64,000 nucleotides of DNA from Noviherbaspirillum autotrophicum (lineage in GTDB: Bacteria > Pseudomonadota > Gammaproteobacteria > Burkholderiales > Burkholderiaceae_D): positions 1,942,972 to 2,006,971 of the forward strand of contig NZ_JWJG01000028.1 of assembly GCF_000818395.1 (NCBI RefSeq), given 5' to 3'. Position 1 is the stretch's first letter. Each line of letters opens with the position of its first letter. Under the pieces are notes generated by a model, which had not been told where the DNA came from, ran no database searches, and saw nothing but the letters and a program-made list of their open reading frames with translations. Shown piece by piece: positions 18,153-26,508 of the stretch. The translations under genes were made by a program, and so were the position numbers.

Positions 18153-18331
18153 CAGGCGCAGCGCGTGCGCAAAAGAAAGAAAATTTTGCGTCAGATCAAA
18201 GATTGCCGGAATCACTATTTCCGTAGTGGAATAGCAGCGCAATGTGAGATTAAATAAAGGTTGGTAAAAAATTACTGACTGACAATAATCACTGCGCTGC
18301 GGTATCCACACGCGCTGTAGCGCGTACTGCG

Positions 18332-21300
18332 ATGACGATGAATCGGCAAGAATCGATGATGGCCCAGCCTGCGCCTCGACATAGCGGCTGGGATCGCGTG
18401 CTGCGTTACAGTCGTGCGCTGCAGTGGCAAGGACTGCTGGTATTTCTCCTGGCAGCGCTATTCTTGTTGATCCGGCTGGCGCCGCCGCGCCATGCATTCG
18501 AGGGTGCAGCCCACTATGCCTGGCTGCACCTGATGCTGGAAACGCTGTCCATCCTGGTGGCCGGCATGGTCTTCGGGGTGGCATGGAATGCATACAGCCG
18601 GGAACGCGCCGGCAATGTCATCGTCCTCGCGGTCGGGCTGCTGGCGGTCGGCATCCTCGATTTCGCGCATGCGCTGTCGTTTCAGGGCATGCCGGATTTC
18701 GTCACGCCATCGCACCCGGAAAAGGCAATCAACTTCTGGCTGGCCGCGCGCATCACGTTCGCTGTCATGCTCACGGCGGTGGCCTTGCGCCCCTGGGCAC
18801 CGCTGCGGCGGCCGTGGCTGCGTTACGCCGGACTTGTCGCGGCGCTCGCGATGGCGGCAGCCGTCGTCTGGGGCGGATTGCTTCATCAAGGCGAACTGCC
18901 GCATACCTTTATCGCCGGCAGCGGACTGACGCCGCTAAAAGTCGGGGCGGAATACGCGATCATCGCCATCCTTGCCGTTCCCGCCGTCGTCTTCCTGTGC
19001 CATGCGGGACAGGGGCAGGAGTACGATGCGCCCAGCCTGTTTGGCGCGGCGGCGGTGTCGATTCTGGCCGAATTATGCTTCACGCTCTACACGGACGTGA
19101 CCGATGTCTTCAATCTGCTCGGCCATATCTACAAAGTTGTCGCTTTCGGCATGATTTACCGCGCCGTGTTCGTGGGCAGCGTGAAGGAACCGTTTAAGCG
19201 CGTGATCGAGGCGGAAGGCAAGATGCGGGCGGCTTCCTTTTATGCGCGCAGCCTGATCGAGGCGAGCATTGACCCGCTGATCATGATCAACCCCGAAGGC
19301 AGGATCACCGATGTCAACGAGGCTGCGCTAAAGGCGGCCGGCCTGAGCCGGGACCGGCTGGTCGGCAGCGATTTCGCCCGTTACTTTACCGAGCCCGACA
19401 AGGCGCGCGCCGGCTACCAGGCAGTGCTCGCCGACGGCGTGCTGCGCAATTATCCGCTCGCCATCCGGCATACCTCGGGACACGACCTGGACGTGATCTG
19501 CAACGCGACCGCGTATCGCAACCAGGCCGGTAAGATCGAGGGCATCATGGCGGCGGCGCGCGACATCACCGAAATGCGGCGCACCGAGCGCGCACGGGTG
19601 CGCCAGCATGCGCTGCTGTCGAAAATCACCGAAACCAGCCCGATCGGCATCACGGTCTGGGATACCGATGGAAAGATCTCGTTTGCCAACGCACAAGCGG
19701 AGAAAGTGCTGGGGCGCGCCAAGGATGAACTCATGCGCCTCGCGTATAACGATCCTGCCTGGCGCATCACGGATCATGCGGGCAATGCCGTGCCGGCGGA
19801 CGAGCTGCCGTTTCGCCGGGTCGTTGCGACCGGCAATCCGGTGTACGACGTCGAAATTGCGCTCGGTACGACCGCGGCAAGCCGGGTTCTGCTGTCGGTG
19901 AATGCGTCGCCCCTGCTCGACGAGAATGGCCGGATCGAGGGCGTGGTCGCAACGCTGGACGATAGGACGCAGCGCAAGGCTGCGGAAGAAATGCTGCGCA
20001 CCAGCGAGGAGCGCCTGAAGATTGTGATGGACGCAGCCCGCATGGGCACCTGGACCTGGGATGTGGCCAACGACCGGATCCATTATTCTCCCGAGTACAG
20101 CGCGCTGATGGGGTTGCGGCGCGGCGAGTCGCCGGTGGACCGGGACGCGGCGCTGGCCATGATGCACCCGGATGACCGCGAGCGGGTCGACCAGGCGCTG
20201 CAGCAGGCGCTCGTCAAGGAACGCGGCCAATGGGTCGATTTCCGCGTGGTCTGGCCCGACGGCAGTCTGCACTGGGTGAGCGTGCATGCGAGCGTGGTGC
20301 GCGATGCGTCGGGCAGGGCGGTGAGCGTGTCGGGTATCGGCATGGATATCACCGAGCGCAAGCAGAGTGAATATGCGCTCAATCGCGCCAACCGCACGCT
20401 GCGCACGCTGTCGGCCGTCAACGAACGCCTGATCCATGCACGGGATGAAGCCGAGCTGCTGCATGCGGTGTGCCGCGTAATCGTCGATGTCGGCGGCTAC
20501 CGCATGGCCTGGGTCGGCAAGGCGATGCATGACGAGCGCAAAACCGTGCAGGCCGTGGCGCAGTGGGGTGACGATACCGGCTATATCGACGTGGCGCAGA
20601 TCGTCTGGTCCGATACCGAGCGCGGGCGCGGCTCGACCGGAACGGCGATCAGGACCGGCGCGACGCAGGTCAATCAGAATTACGCCACCAGTGCGCAGAT
20701 GGCTCCCTGGCGCGACGAGGCGCTCAAGCGCGGCTACCAGTCGAGCATCGCGTTTCCGTTGCGCGATGCGGCTGGCGTGCATGGCTCCTTGACCATTTAC
20801 GCCACCGAACCGGATGCCTTCGACGAGGATGAAGTCAGGCTGCTGCAGGAACTGGCCAACGACCTAGCGTTCGGCATCGTCACGCTGCGCACCGGCGTCG
20901 AGCACGACCGGATGATGCAGGAGCAGCAGCACTACGATGCCAGGCTGCGCGCCAGCCTGGTCGATTCGATTCAGGCGATTGCCGCCACACTGGAAATGCG
21001 CGATCCATACACCGCCGGCCACCAGCGGCGCGTGGCGGCGCTGGCCACCGCCATCGGGCGCGAGATGGGGCTGACCGAGACGCAGGTGGAAGGATTGCAT
21101 CTGGCCGCGTCGATCCACGATGTCGGCAAGATCCACATCCCCTCGGAGATCTTGAACAAGCCGGGGCGGTTGAGCGCGCTCGAGCTGGAACTGATCAAGA
21201 CGCATGCGCAGGCTGGCCACGATATTCTGAAAGACATCCGCTTTCCGTGGCCGATTGCGCGCATTGTGCTGGAGCACCATGAGCGCATCGATGGCAGCGG

Positions 21301-21523
21301 TTATCCCCATCGGTTACGCGGCGACCAGATCCTGTGCGAGTCGAAAATTCTGACCGTGGCCGACGTGGTGGAAGCGATGACCTCGCACCGCCCCTACCGC
21401 CCGGGGCTGGGGCTGGAGGTGGCGCTGGAGCATATCGCCAGCCATCGCGGCGATTGGTACGACCCCGATGCGGTCGATATCTGCCTGCGCTTGTTCCGCG
21501 AGTCGCGCTACAGCTTCCAGTAG
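18332..21523 (+). CDS. Membrane HD-GYP c-di-GMP phosphodiesterase (MASE3-PAS-PAS-PAS-GAF-HD-GYP)
   Basis: 1063 residues. Residues about 30-240 form a seven-helix MASE3-type membrane sensor (LHLMLETLSILVAGMVFGVA, ILDFAHALSFQGMPDF). PAS domains begin near residues 300, 421 and 559; a GAF domain runs from about 686 to 840 (GGYRMAWVGKA, SSIAFPLRD). The C-terminal HD-GYP domain (about 865-1055) has an intact HD pair (SIHDVGKIH, near 929), HERIDGSGYP (near 987) and TVADVVEAMTSHRPYRPG. HD-GYP enzymes hydrolyse c-di-GMP to GMP. The 179-base upstream region contains inverted repeats (see findings). It is a stand-alone gene; the signal is unknown. Confidence 0.93.
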   Translation: MTMNRQESMMAQPAPRHSGWDRVLRYSRALQWQGLLVFLLAALFLLIRLAPPRHAFEGAAHYAWLHLMLETLSILVAGMVFGVAWNAYSRERAGNVIVLAVGLLAVGILDFAHALSFQGMPDFVTPSHPEKAINFWLAARITFAVMLTAVALRPWAPLRRPWLRYAGLVAALAMAAAVVWGGLLHQGELPHTFIAGSGLTPLKVGAEYAIIAILAVPAVVFLCHAGQGQEYDAPSLFGAAAVSILAELCFTLYTDVTDVFNLLGHIYKVVAFGMIYRAVFVGSVKEPFKRVIEAEGKMRAASFYARSLIEASIDPLIMINPEGRITDVNEAALKAAGLSRDRLVGSDFARYFTEPDKARAGYQAVLADGVLRNYPLAIRHTSGHDLDVICNATAYRNQAGKIEGIMAAARDITEMRRTERARVRQHALLSKITETSPIGITVWDTDGKISFANAQAEKVLGRAKDELMRLAYNDPAWRITDHAGNAVPADELPFRRVVATGNPVYDVEIALGTTAASRVLLSVNASPLLDENGRIEGVVATLDDRTQRKAAEEMLRTSEERLKIVMDAARMGTWTWDVANDRIHYSPEYSALMGLRRGESPVDRDAALAMMHPDDRERVDQALQQALVKERGQWVDFRVVWPDGSLHWVSVHASVVRDASGRAVSVSGIGMDITERKQSEYALNRANRTLRTLSAVNERLIHARDEAELLHAVCRVIVDVGGYRMAWVGKAMHDERKTVQAVAQWGDDTGYIDVAQIVWSDTERGRGSTGTAIRTGATQVNQNYATSAQMAPWRDEALKRGYQSSIAFPLRDAAGVHGSLTIYATEPDAFDEDEVRLLQELANDLAFGIVTLRTGVEHDRMMQEQQHYDARLRASLVDSIQAIAATLEMRDPYTAGHQRRVAALATAIGREMGLTETQVEGLHLAASIHDVGKIHIPSEILNKPGRLSALELELIKTHAQAGHDILKDIRFPWPIARIVLEHHERIDGSGYPHRLRGDQILCESKILTVADVVEAMTSHRPYRPGLGLEVALEHIASHRGDWYDPDAVDICLRLFRESRYSFQ

Positions 21524-21576
21524 CCGGCGCGTGCCCTGGTTTGACATTTGGTAATGCCGGCGTGGGCGAGAATGCT

Positions 21577-21604
21577 TTGATTACGGACGGGTAATTCCTA
21601 TAAT
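21577..21604 (+). promoter_or_regulatory. Sigma-70 promoter giving a near-leaderless mRNA
   Basis: TTGATT at 21577-21582 and a perfect TATAAT at 21599-21604 are separated by 16 bases. The expected transcript start (about 21611) is only two or three bases before the ATG at 21614, leaving no room for a Shine-Dalgarno site. Confidence 0.6.
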
Positions 21605-21613
21605 GGTCACGTC

Positions 21614-22273
21614 ATGGGCATCTTTCTTTTTTCATTACCGGTCGCGACCGGTTTCCTGGCCAGTCTAGCCTCGCTCATCCTCATCGCCCAGGCGGTCAGG
21701 ACCGCGCCGTGGAAGGCGCTGCTTGCGCCCGGCGCGTTTTCCGCGTGGTGCGCGTTCATCATTGCGCTGCCGCTGCTGTGGCGCTTTGACGTGCCGATCA
21801 CCGGCGGCATGGCGCTTCACCTGCTGGGCATGCCCCTGTTCGTGCTGATGTTCGGACGGCAGCTCGCCATCGCCGGCATCGGGATTTCGGTCATCGCGTA
21901 CACCGTCATACACGACGGCCTGTGGGCCAACCTCGGCATGAATCTGTTGCTGCTGTCGATACTGCCGGCTTACTGCGGCGAAATCGTCATGCGCCTGACG
22001 CAGAAGTATTTCCCGCGTAATATTTTTGTGTACTTGCTCGGCAATGGTTTTTTCGGCGCGATGGCCATGCTGGCGACCATCGGCATCATGTCGCTCGGCG
22101 CCAATGAATTGTGGGTGATGCATGCACCGACCCGTGGCGACACTGTTGCCTACATGCTGCTGCTGGCGTGGGGGGAAGCATTCCTGACCGGGTTTTTGCT
22201 GACGATCTTTACCGTCTATCGCCCGCAATGGGTGCTGACCTTCGACGACGAGGTGTATTTGCGCGGAAAGTGA
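21614..22273 (+). CDS. CbiM-like membrane protein (energy-coupling factor permease-like, COG3235 type)
   Basis: 219 residues with six or seven membrane segments. It resembles the stand-alone CbiM/NikM-like proteins: LASLILIAQAVRTAPWKALL, MALHLLGMPLFVLMFGRQLA, NLLLLSILPAYCGEIVMRL and WGEAFLTGFLLTIFTVYRPQWV. No ATPase or T component is nearby, so transport by a complete ECF complex cannot be concluded. The MALHLLG histidine lies in the region where CbiM proteins bind metal. A strong promoter ends so close to the ATG that the mRNA is probably leaderless. It converges on the histidine kinase gene at 22307. Confidence 0.75.
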   Translation: MGIFLFSLPVATGFLASLASLILIAQAVRTAPWKALLAPGAFSAWCAFIIALPLLWRFDVPITGGMALHLLGMPLFVLMFGRQLAIAGIGISVIAYTVIHDGLWANLGMNLLLLSILPAYCGEIVMRLTQKYFPRNIFVYLLGNGFFGAMAMLATIGIMSLGANELWVMHAPTRGDTVAYMLLLAWGEAFLTGFLLTIFTVYRPQWVLTFDDEVYLRGK

Positions 22274-22275
22274 GC

Positions 22276-22292
22276 TGCCGGCGCCCCCGGCA
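22276..22292. terminator. Hairpin between convergent genes
   Basis: TGCCGG at 22276-22281 pairs with CCGGCA at 22287-22292 around five bases. It lies between the ends of two convergent genes. There is no U-tract, so this is a weak terminator candidate. Confidence 0.35.
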
Positions 22293-22306
22293 ATGCGTTG
22301 CGCCAG

Positions 22307-24517
22307 TCACTCCCGCCGATTGGAGCGTGCGCGTTCCGCGCCGGTGGCGTTTTCCTGCGGCTTTTCCGCCGTGGCGAGCGGGATGTGGATGGTAAGGGTC
22401 GTGCCCTTGCCGGGCATGCTCGTGATCACGAACTTGCCGTTCAATCCGTGCACCCGCTCTTCCACACCGACCAGCCCGAACGAGTTGCCATTCTTGCGTG
22501 CGTCGGGATAAATGCCGATGCCGTCATCGGCGATCCGCATGACCAGATGCTCTTCTTCCTTGGTCAGCTCGATGCGCACGCGGGTCGCCTTGGCATGGCG
22601 GATCACGTTGGTCAGCGATTCCTGCAGAATGCGGAACAGCGTGGTGGCGCGCGCATCGTCGACCGCGAATTCTTCTTCGCCCAGCACCAGGTCGCAGGAA
22701 ATGCCGCTGCGGCGCCGGAACTCATTGACCTGCCATTCGATGGCGGCGGTCAAGCCCAGGTCGAGTACCGCCGGGCGCAGGTTGTTGATGATGGTGCGGA
22801 TGGTGCGCACGGTGGCGTCGATGTACTGCAGGGCGCTGCGCACCTTTTCGTTGAGCCGCGGGTGCGACTTGCCGGTGCGCGCTTCCAGCATCGACACGTC
22901 GATGCGCAGCGCCAATAGCGTCTGCCCCAGTTCATCGTGGATTTCGCGCGCGATGCGCCGCCGCTCGTCTTCCTTCACGCGGTCCTGGTAAGCGGTCAGC
23001 TCGCGCAGCAGTTCGCGCGAGCGCTTCAGCGCCTCGACCGTCTGCTTGCGTTCGGTGATATCCATGATGGTGCCGCGCAACACGATCACGCCGTTGTTGT
23101 TGCTCGGTCGGCAGATGGTTTGCACCCAGCGCGTGGTGCCGTCCTGTCGCACGATCCGGTGCTCGGTGCTGAATTCCTCTCCGCTGCGCAGCGACTTCGC
23201 CAAGCCGGACTGAACCCGTTGCCGGTCTTCTTCATGGATGCGGCGCAGGTAGTCCGAATAGTCTGGAAGCGCCGAATACCGCTCCAGGCCGAACAGATGG
23301 AACGTTTCGGCCGACCAGGTCATCGTCTGCGTGGTGATGTCGAGCAGCCAGCTGCCCAGATGCGCCATGTGCTGCGCCTCGGCCAGGCTGGCTTCGCTGG
23401 CACGCAAGTCCTTGGTCATTTCCTTGGCCAGTTCCACCGCCCGCCGGCGCGCGGAAGTCAGCGAATAGATGATGCTGAATAACAACCCTGCCGCAAACAG
23501 ACCGATCACAAGAACGATGTGCGGCAGGGAAGTGTCGAATTCATCCTTCATGTCGGCCTTGCTCGCGGTGAATTCGACCTCCCACACGCGCGGCCCGACC
23601 GTCATCGCGACCCGTTTGACGAACACCGGCCCAGACAGGGCGGGCGACCTGGTTGCATCGCCTGTTTCGCTATCGAACATCAGGCGGCCCGGATCCCTGG
23701 TGCCGGACTTGGAATGGTCGTCGGACAAACCGATGTCATAGATCCGGTATCGCAGGTGCGGCAGCACGTTTTTGTCGACCGCGCCCAGCATCAGCTTGCT
23801 GATGTCGAAACCGGCTCCCACCGAGCCGTAGTAGGCGGCACGCCTTTCTTTGATGGTTCTGGCAGGCATGCCAAGCCGGTACAGCGGCATACGCATTGCC
23901 ATGCCCACGTGCTGGTTGGCGCCGGCAACCTGGATGAGACGTCCCGATGACACCAGCTGGCCGGTATCGCGCGCCACGGCCAGCGTCTTGGCGACGAGAT
24001 CGATCGATGCGATATCGAGGCCGAACGACAACGGACTGGCATGCAGCGGCTCCAGGTAAGTCAGCACATGGTAGTCGGGACGTTCGCCGGCGGGCGTGAT
24101 GTGAAAGTCGGGGTATCCGGCGGCGTTCAGGCTGGTGTCGGCGCGTACCGTTGCTTCGAATCCATCCTTTTCGGCCGCCGTGACATGAAAGGCGACGTTC
24201 AGATTGGTAATGCCCGGGAAGCTTTGCTCGAGCCGCAGCTGCGACACATAGGCGTGGAACTGTTCCCGCGACACGTCCTTGCTTGTATAGAACAGGGCGT
24301 TCGCGCCGCGCAGTACATCGATATAGGAGCGCATCCGGGTCTGGATCGCCAGTTGCGCATTGTTGACCTGATAATCAAACACGGCTTCGGTTTTACTATC
24401 GACCATCCTGGCCACGAGCAGGGCCAGCACAAGCGATATCGCTACCCCTAGCCACCAGACGGTGGAGGAGAGCAAGGCTTTGATGAATCGAACCGAAAGG
24501 CGCATCTTGCGGCGCAT
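22307..24517 (-). CDS. CHASE-domain sensor histidine kinase, NarX/DegS type
   Basis: 736 residues. An N-terminal membrane helix (about 14-36) is followed by a periplasmic CHASE domain (about 70-275: QSFPGITNLNVAFHV, YPDFHITPAGERPDY, SFGLDIASI), a second helix near 335-355, a PAS domain (about 380-490, MTWSAETFHLFGLE) and a HisKA_3 domain. The latter has ERRRIAREIHDELGQTLLAL with phospho-acceptor His527, then an ATPase domain with FGLVGVEERV. CHASE domains bind small molecules outside the cell, such as cytokinin-like ligands in plants. No LuxR-type response regulator is adjacent, so its partner lies elsewhere. Confidence 0.92.
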   Translation of the reverse strand: MRRKMRLSVRFIKALLSSTVWWLGVAISLVLALLVARMVDSKTEAVFDYQVNNAQLAIQTRMRSYIDVLRGANALFYTSKDVSREQFHAYVSQLRLEQSFPGITNLNVAFHVTAAEKDGFEATVRADTSLNAAGYPDFHITPAGERPDYHVLTYLEPLHASPLSFGLDIASIDLVAKTLAVARDTGQLVSSGRLIQVAGANQHVGMAMRMPLYRLGMPARTIKERRAAYYGSVGAGFDISKLMLGAVDKNVLPHLRYRIYDIGLSDDHSKSGTRDPGRLMFDSETGDATRSPALSGPVFVKRVAMTVGPRVWEVEFTASKADMKDEFDTSLPHIVLVIGLFAAGLLFSIIYSLTSARRRAVELAKEMTKDLRASEASLAEAQHMAHLGSWLLDITTQTMTWSAETFHLFGLERYSALPDYSDYLRRIHEEDRQRVQSGLAKSLRSGEEFSTEHRIVRQDGTTRWVQTICRPSNNNGVIVLRGTIMDITERKQTVEALKRSRELLRELTAYQDRVKEDERRRIAREIHDELGQTLLALRIDVSMLEARTGKSHPRLNEKVRSALQYIDATVRTIRTIINNLRPAVLDLGLTAAIEWQVNEFRRRSGISCDLVLGEEEFAVDDARATTLFRILQESLTNVIRHAKATRVRIELTKEEEHLVMRIADDGIGIYPDARKNGNSFGLVGVEERVHGLNGKFVITSMPGKGTTLTIHIPLATAEKPQENATGAERARSNRRE

Positions 24518-24767
24518 AAATTTCGTTGGCTGACGGGGCTTTCCGATGCGAGATAAGGGGTGCGGGAAATTACCGTTTAGAAAAAATGAAGCCGAAGTGT
24601 ATAACTTTTCTTGCCAGTAGTTGTCGAAATTGCTTGACGTTCCAGCGTCGTTTAATGATGCCAGAAGGCATTGTCTAGCGGATAGCTAATTTCATCGCCT
24701 TTGGTAGGAAAAAGGTGTAAATGCTACATTAAATTTCCAGAAGGAAATATTTTCAGCCTTTTTCTGC

Positions 24768-26351
24768 TCAGCGCAGCACCACCCGGTTGCGTCCACTGTT
24801 CTTGGCTTCATACAGGGCTTCATCGGCGCGCTTGAGCGTTTCATCGATGCTTGCTTCCTGCGCGCGAAATTGCGATACGCCACAGCTGAGCGTGATGCGC
24901 AGCGGCGTATCACTGACCACGATGGTTTGTTCCATCATCGTGGTGCGCAGCCGTTCCGCCGCCGCGCAGGCTGCGGTACTGTCGCTGTTGGGCAGTGCCA
25001 TGATGAATTCCTCGCCGCCGAAGCGCGCAAACACATCGGTCTCGCGCAGCGTCTCCTTGCAGATTTCGGTCAGCTTGCGCAGCACCTGATCGCCGGCCGG
25101 GTGTCCGTACAAGTCGTTGATGCGCTTGAAGTGATCGACATCGATTGTGACGATCGACAGCGCGGACTGATGGCGATGGACGGCGCTGACCAATTTGCCG
25201 GCCGTTTCGAAAAAGAAGCGCCGGTTGTAGGCGCCGGTCAGCGGATCGGTGATCGCGGTGATGCGCAGCTCCTCGGTCAGTGTCTGCAGTTCGCGGTGCT
25301 GCTGTTCCAGCGCCTTGTGCGTGCGCTCCAGCTCCTGCCGCGATTTTTCGCGTTCCCGCGTGCGGTGGCGTGCCTGCCGCACGTACATTACGGCCAGCAT
25401 GAAGAACGCGAGTGCGCCGGCGCCGGCCACTCCCGTGCTCACCGCGCGCAGGTTGGCGTCCGCCGCCGGAATGAGCACGTTGACGGCCCAATCGGAGCCG
25501 GCCAGCGGCGCGCGCTTGATCAGGTAGCGCGCTTGCCGACGGCCGTTCGCGCCGTCGTTTTGGGCGATATCGGCCAACGCTTCGTTCGGCTGCAACTGCG
25601 CAAGCGTCGTGATCGGCAGCGGCTCCTTGAGCACTGCGTCGTACTGGCGCGTGCGCCTGACCTGTTCGCGTGTGGCCGCCGATAGTGGAGCGAGCGGCCG
25701 GTACTTCCAGTCGGCGCGCGAACTCAGGAAGATCACGCCGTGCTCGTCCGTTACGAAGAATTCGCCGCCCAGGCGGGTGCTGTCCCATCCCGCATCCAGG
25801 TCGCTCAAGTCGACCTTGACCACGGCCACGCCGAGCACCTTGTCGCTGTCGCGCACGGCATGCGAAAGGAAAAAGCCGGGTGCCAGGCTGGTCACGCCGA
25901 CGCCATAAAACTGGCCGCTGCCGTCGCGCAGCGCATCCTGGAAATACGGGCGAAAGGTGTAATTCTGGCCAACGAAACTGGTTGGCTGCTGCCAGTTGTT
26001 GGCCGCGATCACTACACCCTTGTCATTCAGGATATAGGTGGCGGCCGATTTGGCACTGTCATTGATGCGGTCGAGAAAGATATTGGCCAGGCGCAGCCGC
26101 TGCTTGTCGTCCTGATGCTGCAATGCATCGATGATCTGGGGCTGCAGCGCGACGAGCGCCGGCAGGTAACTGTATTTGTTGATCGGCGCGAACAGCGTTG
26201 CGCTGGACATCACCAGCCGACGTTCCGCCTTCTCATGCAAGGCGCGCATTTCGGCATTGCGGCTTAAGCAATACGACAGGTAACCGGTCGCGGTAATCGC
26301 GGACAATGCCAGCAGCATTCCTCCCAGCTTCTTTATGATCTCAGCGCGCAT
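24768..26351 (-). CDS. Diguanylate cyclase with DctB-like periplasmic sensor
   Basis: 527 residues. One membrane helix near 8-27 and another near 300-320 enclose a dCACHE sensor that closely follows the DctB C4-dicarboxylate sensor: LPALVALQPQIIDAL, ATYILNDKGVVIAANNWQQP, NYTFRPYFQDAL, APGFFLSHAV, LGVAVVKVDLSDLDAGW. A coiled coil (RTREREKSRQELERTHKALE) leads to a GGDEF domain with active-site GGEEF (near residue 446) and the inhibitory RxxD site (RETD) five residues before it. It should make c-di-GMP from GTP, with product inhibition. Dicarboxylate sensing is inferred from the resemblance. It is divergent from glycerate kinase. Confidence 0.92.
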   Translation of the reverse strand: MRAEIIKKLGGMLLALSAITATGYLSYCLSRNAEMRALHEKAERRLVMSSATLFAPINKYSYLPALVALQPQIIDALQHQDDKQRLRLANIFLDRINDSAKSAATYILNDKGVVIAANNWQQPTSFVGQNYTFRPYFQDALRDGSGQFYGVGVTSLAPGFFLSHAVRDSDKVLGVAVVKVDLSDLDAGWDSTRLGGEFFVTDEHGVIFLSSRADWKYRPLAPLSAATREQVRRTRQYDAVLKEPLPITTLAQLQPNEALADIAQNDGANGRRQARYLIKRAPLAGSDWAVNVLIPAADANLRAVSTGVAGAGALAFFMLAVMYVRQARHRTREREKSRQELERTHKALEQQHRELQTLTEELRITAITDPLTGAYNRRFFFETAGKLVSAVHRHQSALSIVTIDVDHFKRINDLYGHPAGDQVLRKLTEICKETLRETDVFARFGGEEFIMALPNSDSTAACAAAERLRTTMMEQTIVVSDTPLRITLSCGVSQFRAQEASIDETLKRADEALYEAKNSGRNRVVLR

Positions 26352-26370
26352 CCATTATTCTCGTTAAACT

Positions 26371-26388
26371 GCTGAAATCAGTTTCAGC
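26371..26388. promoter_or_regulatory. 18-bp dyad between divergent genes
   Basis: GCTGAAA at 26371-26377 and TTTCAGC at 26382-26388 form a perfect inverted repeat with a 4-base centre, 20 bases upstream of the diguanylate cyclase start codon and 121 bases before the kinase gene. It looks like a dimer-binding operator; no regulator is encoded nearby. Confidence 0.4.
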
Positions 26389-26508
26389 CTTATTACGTTT
26401 TACGTCAATGTGTGACGCATCCTTCGTCGCCTCAGCAGCAACGACGGGCGTGCTCGCCATGTATTTTTGCTAATCCGCTTGTCCGGTCAATCCATCTCCC
26501 GAACTCCT

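Noticed and set aside
16569-18593. 674-codon minus-strand frame opposite the CoA-transferase gene
   Set aside because: It is antisense to a clear family member and crosses the intergenic region into the HD-GYP gene; no domain is visible.
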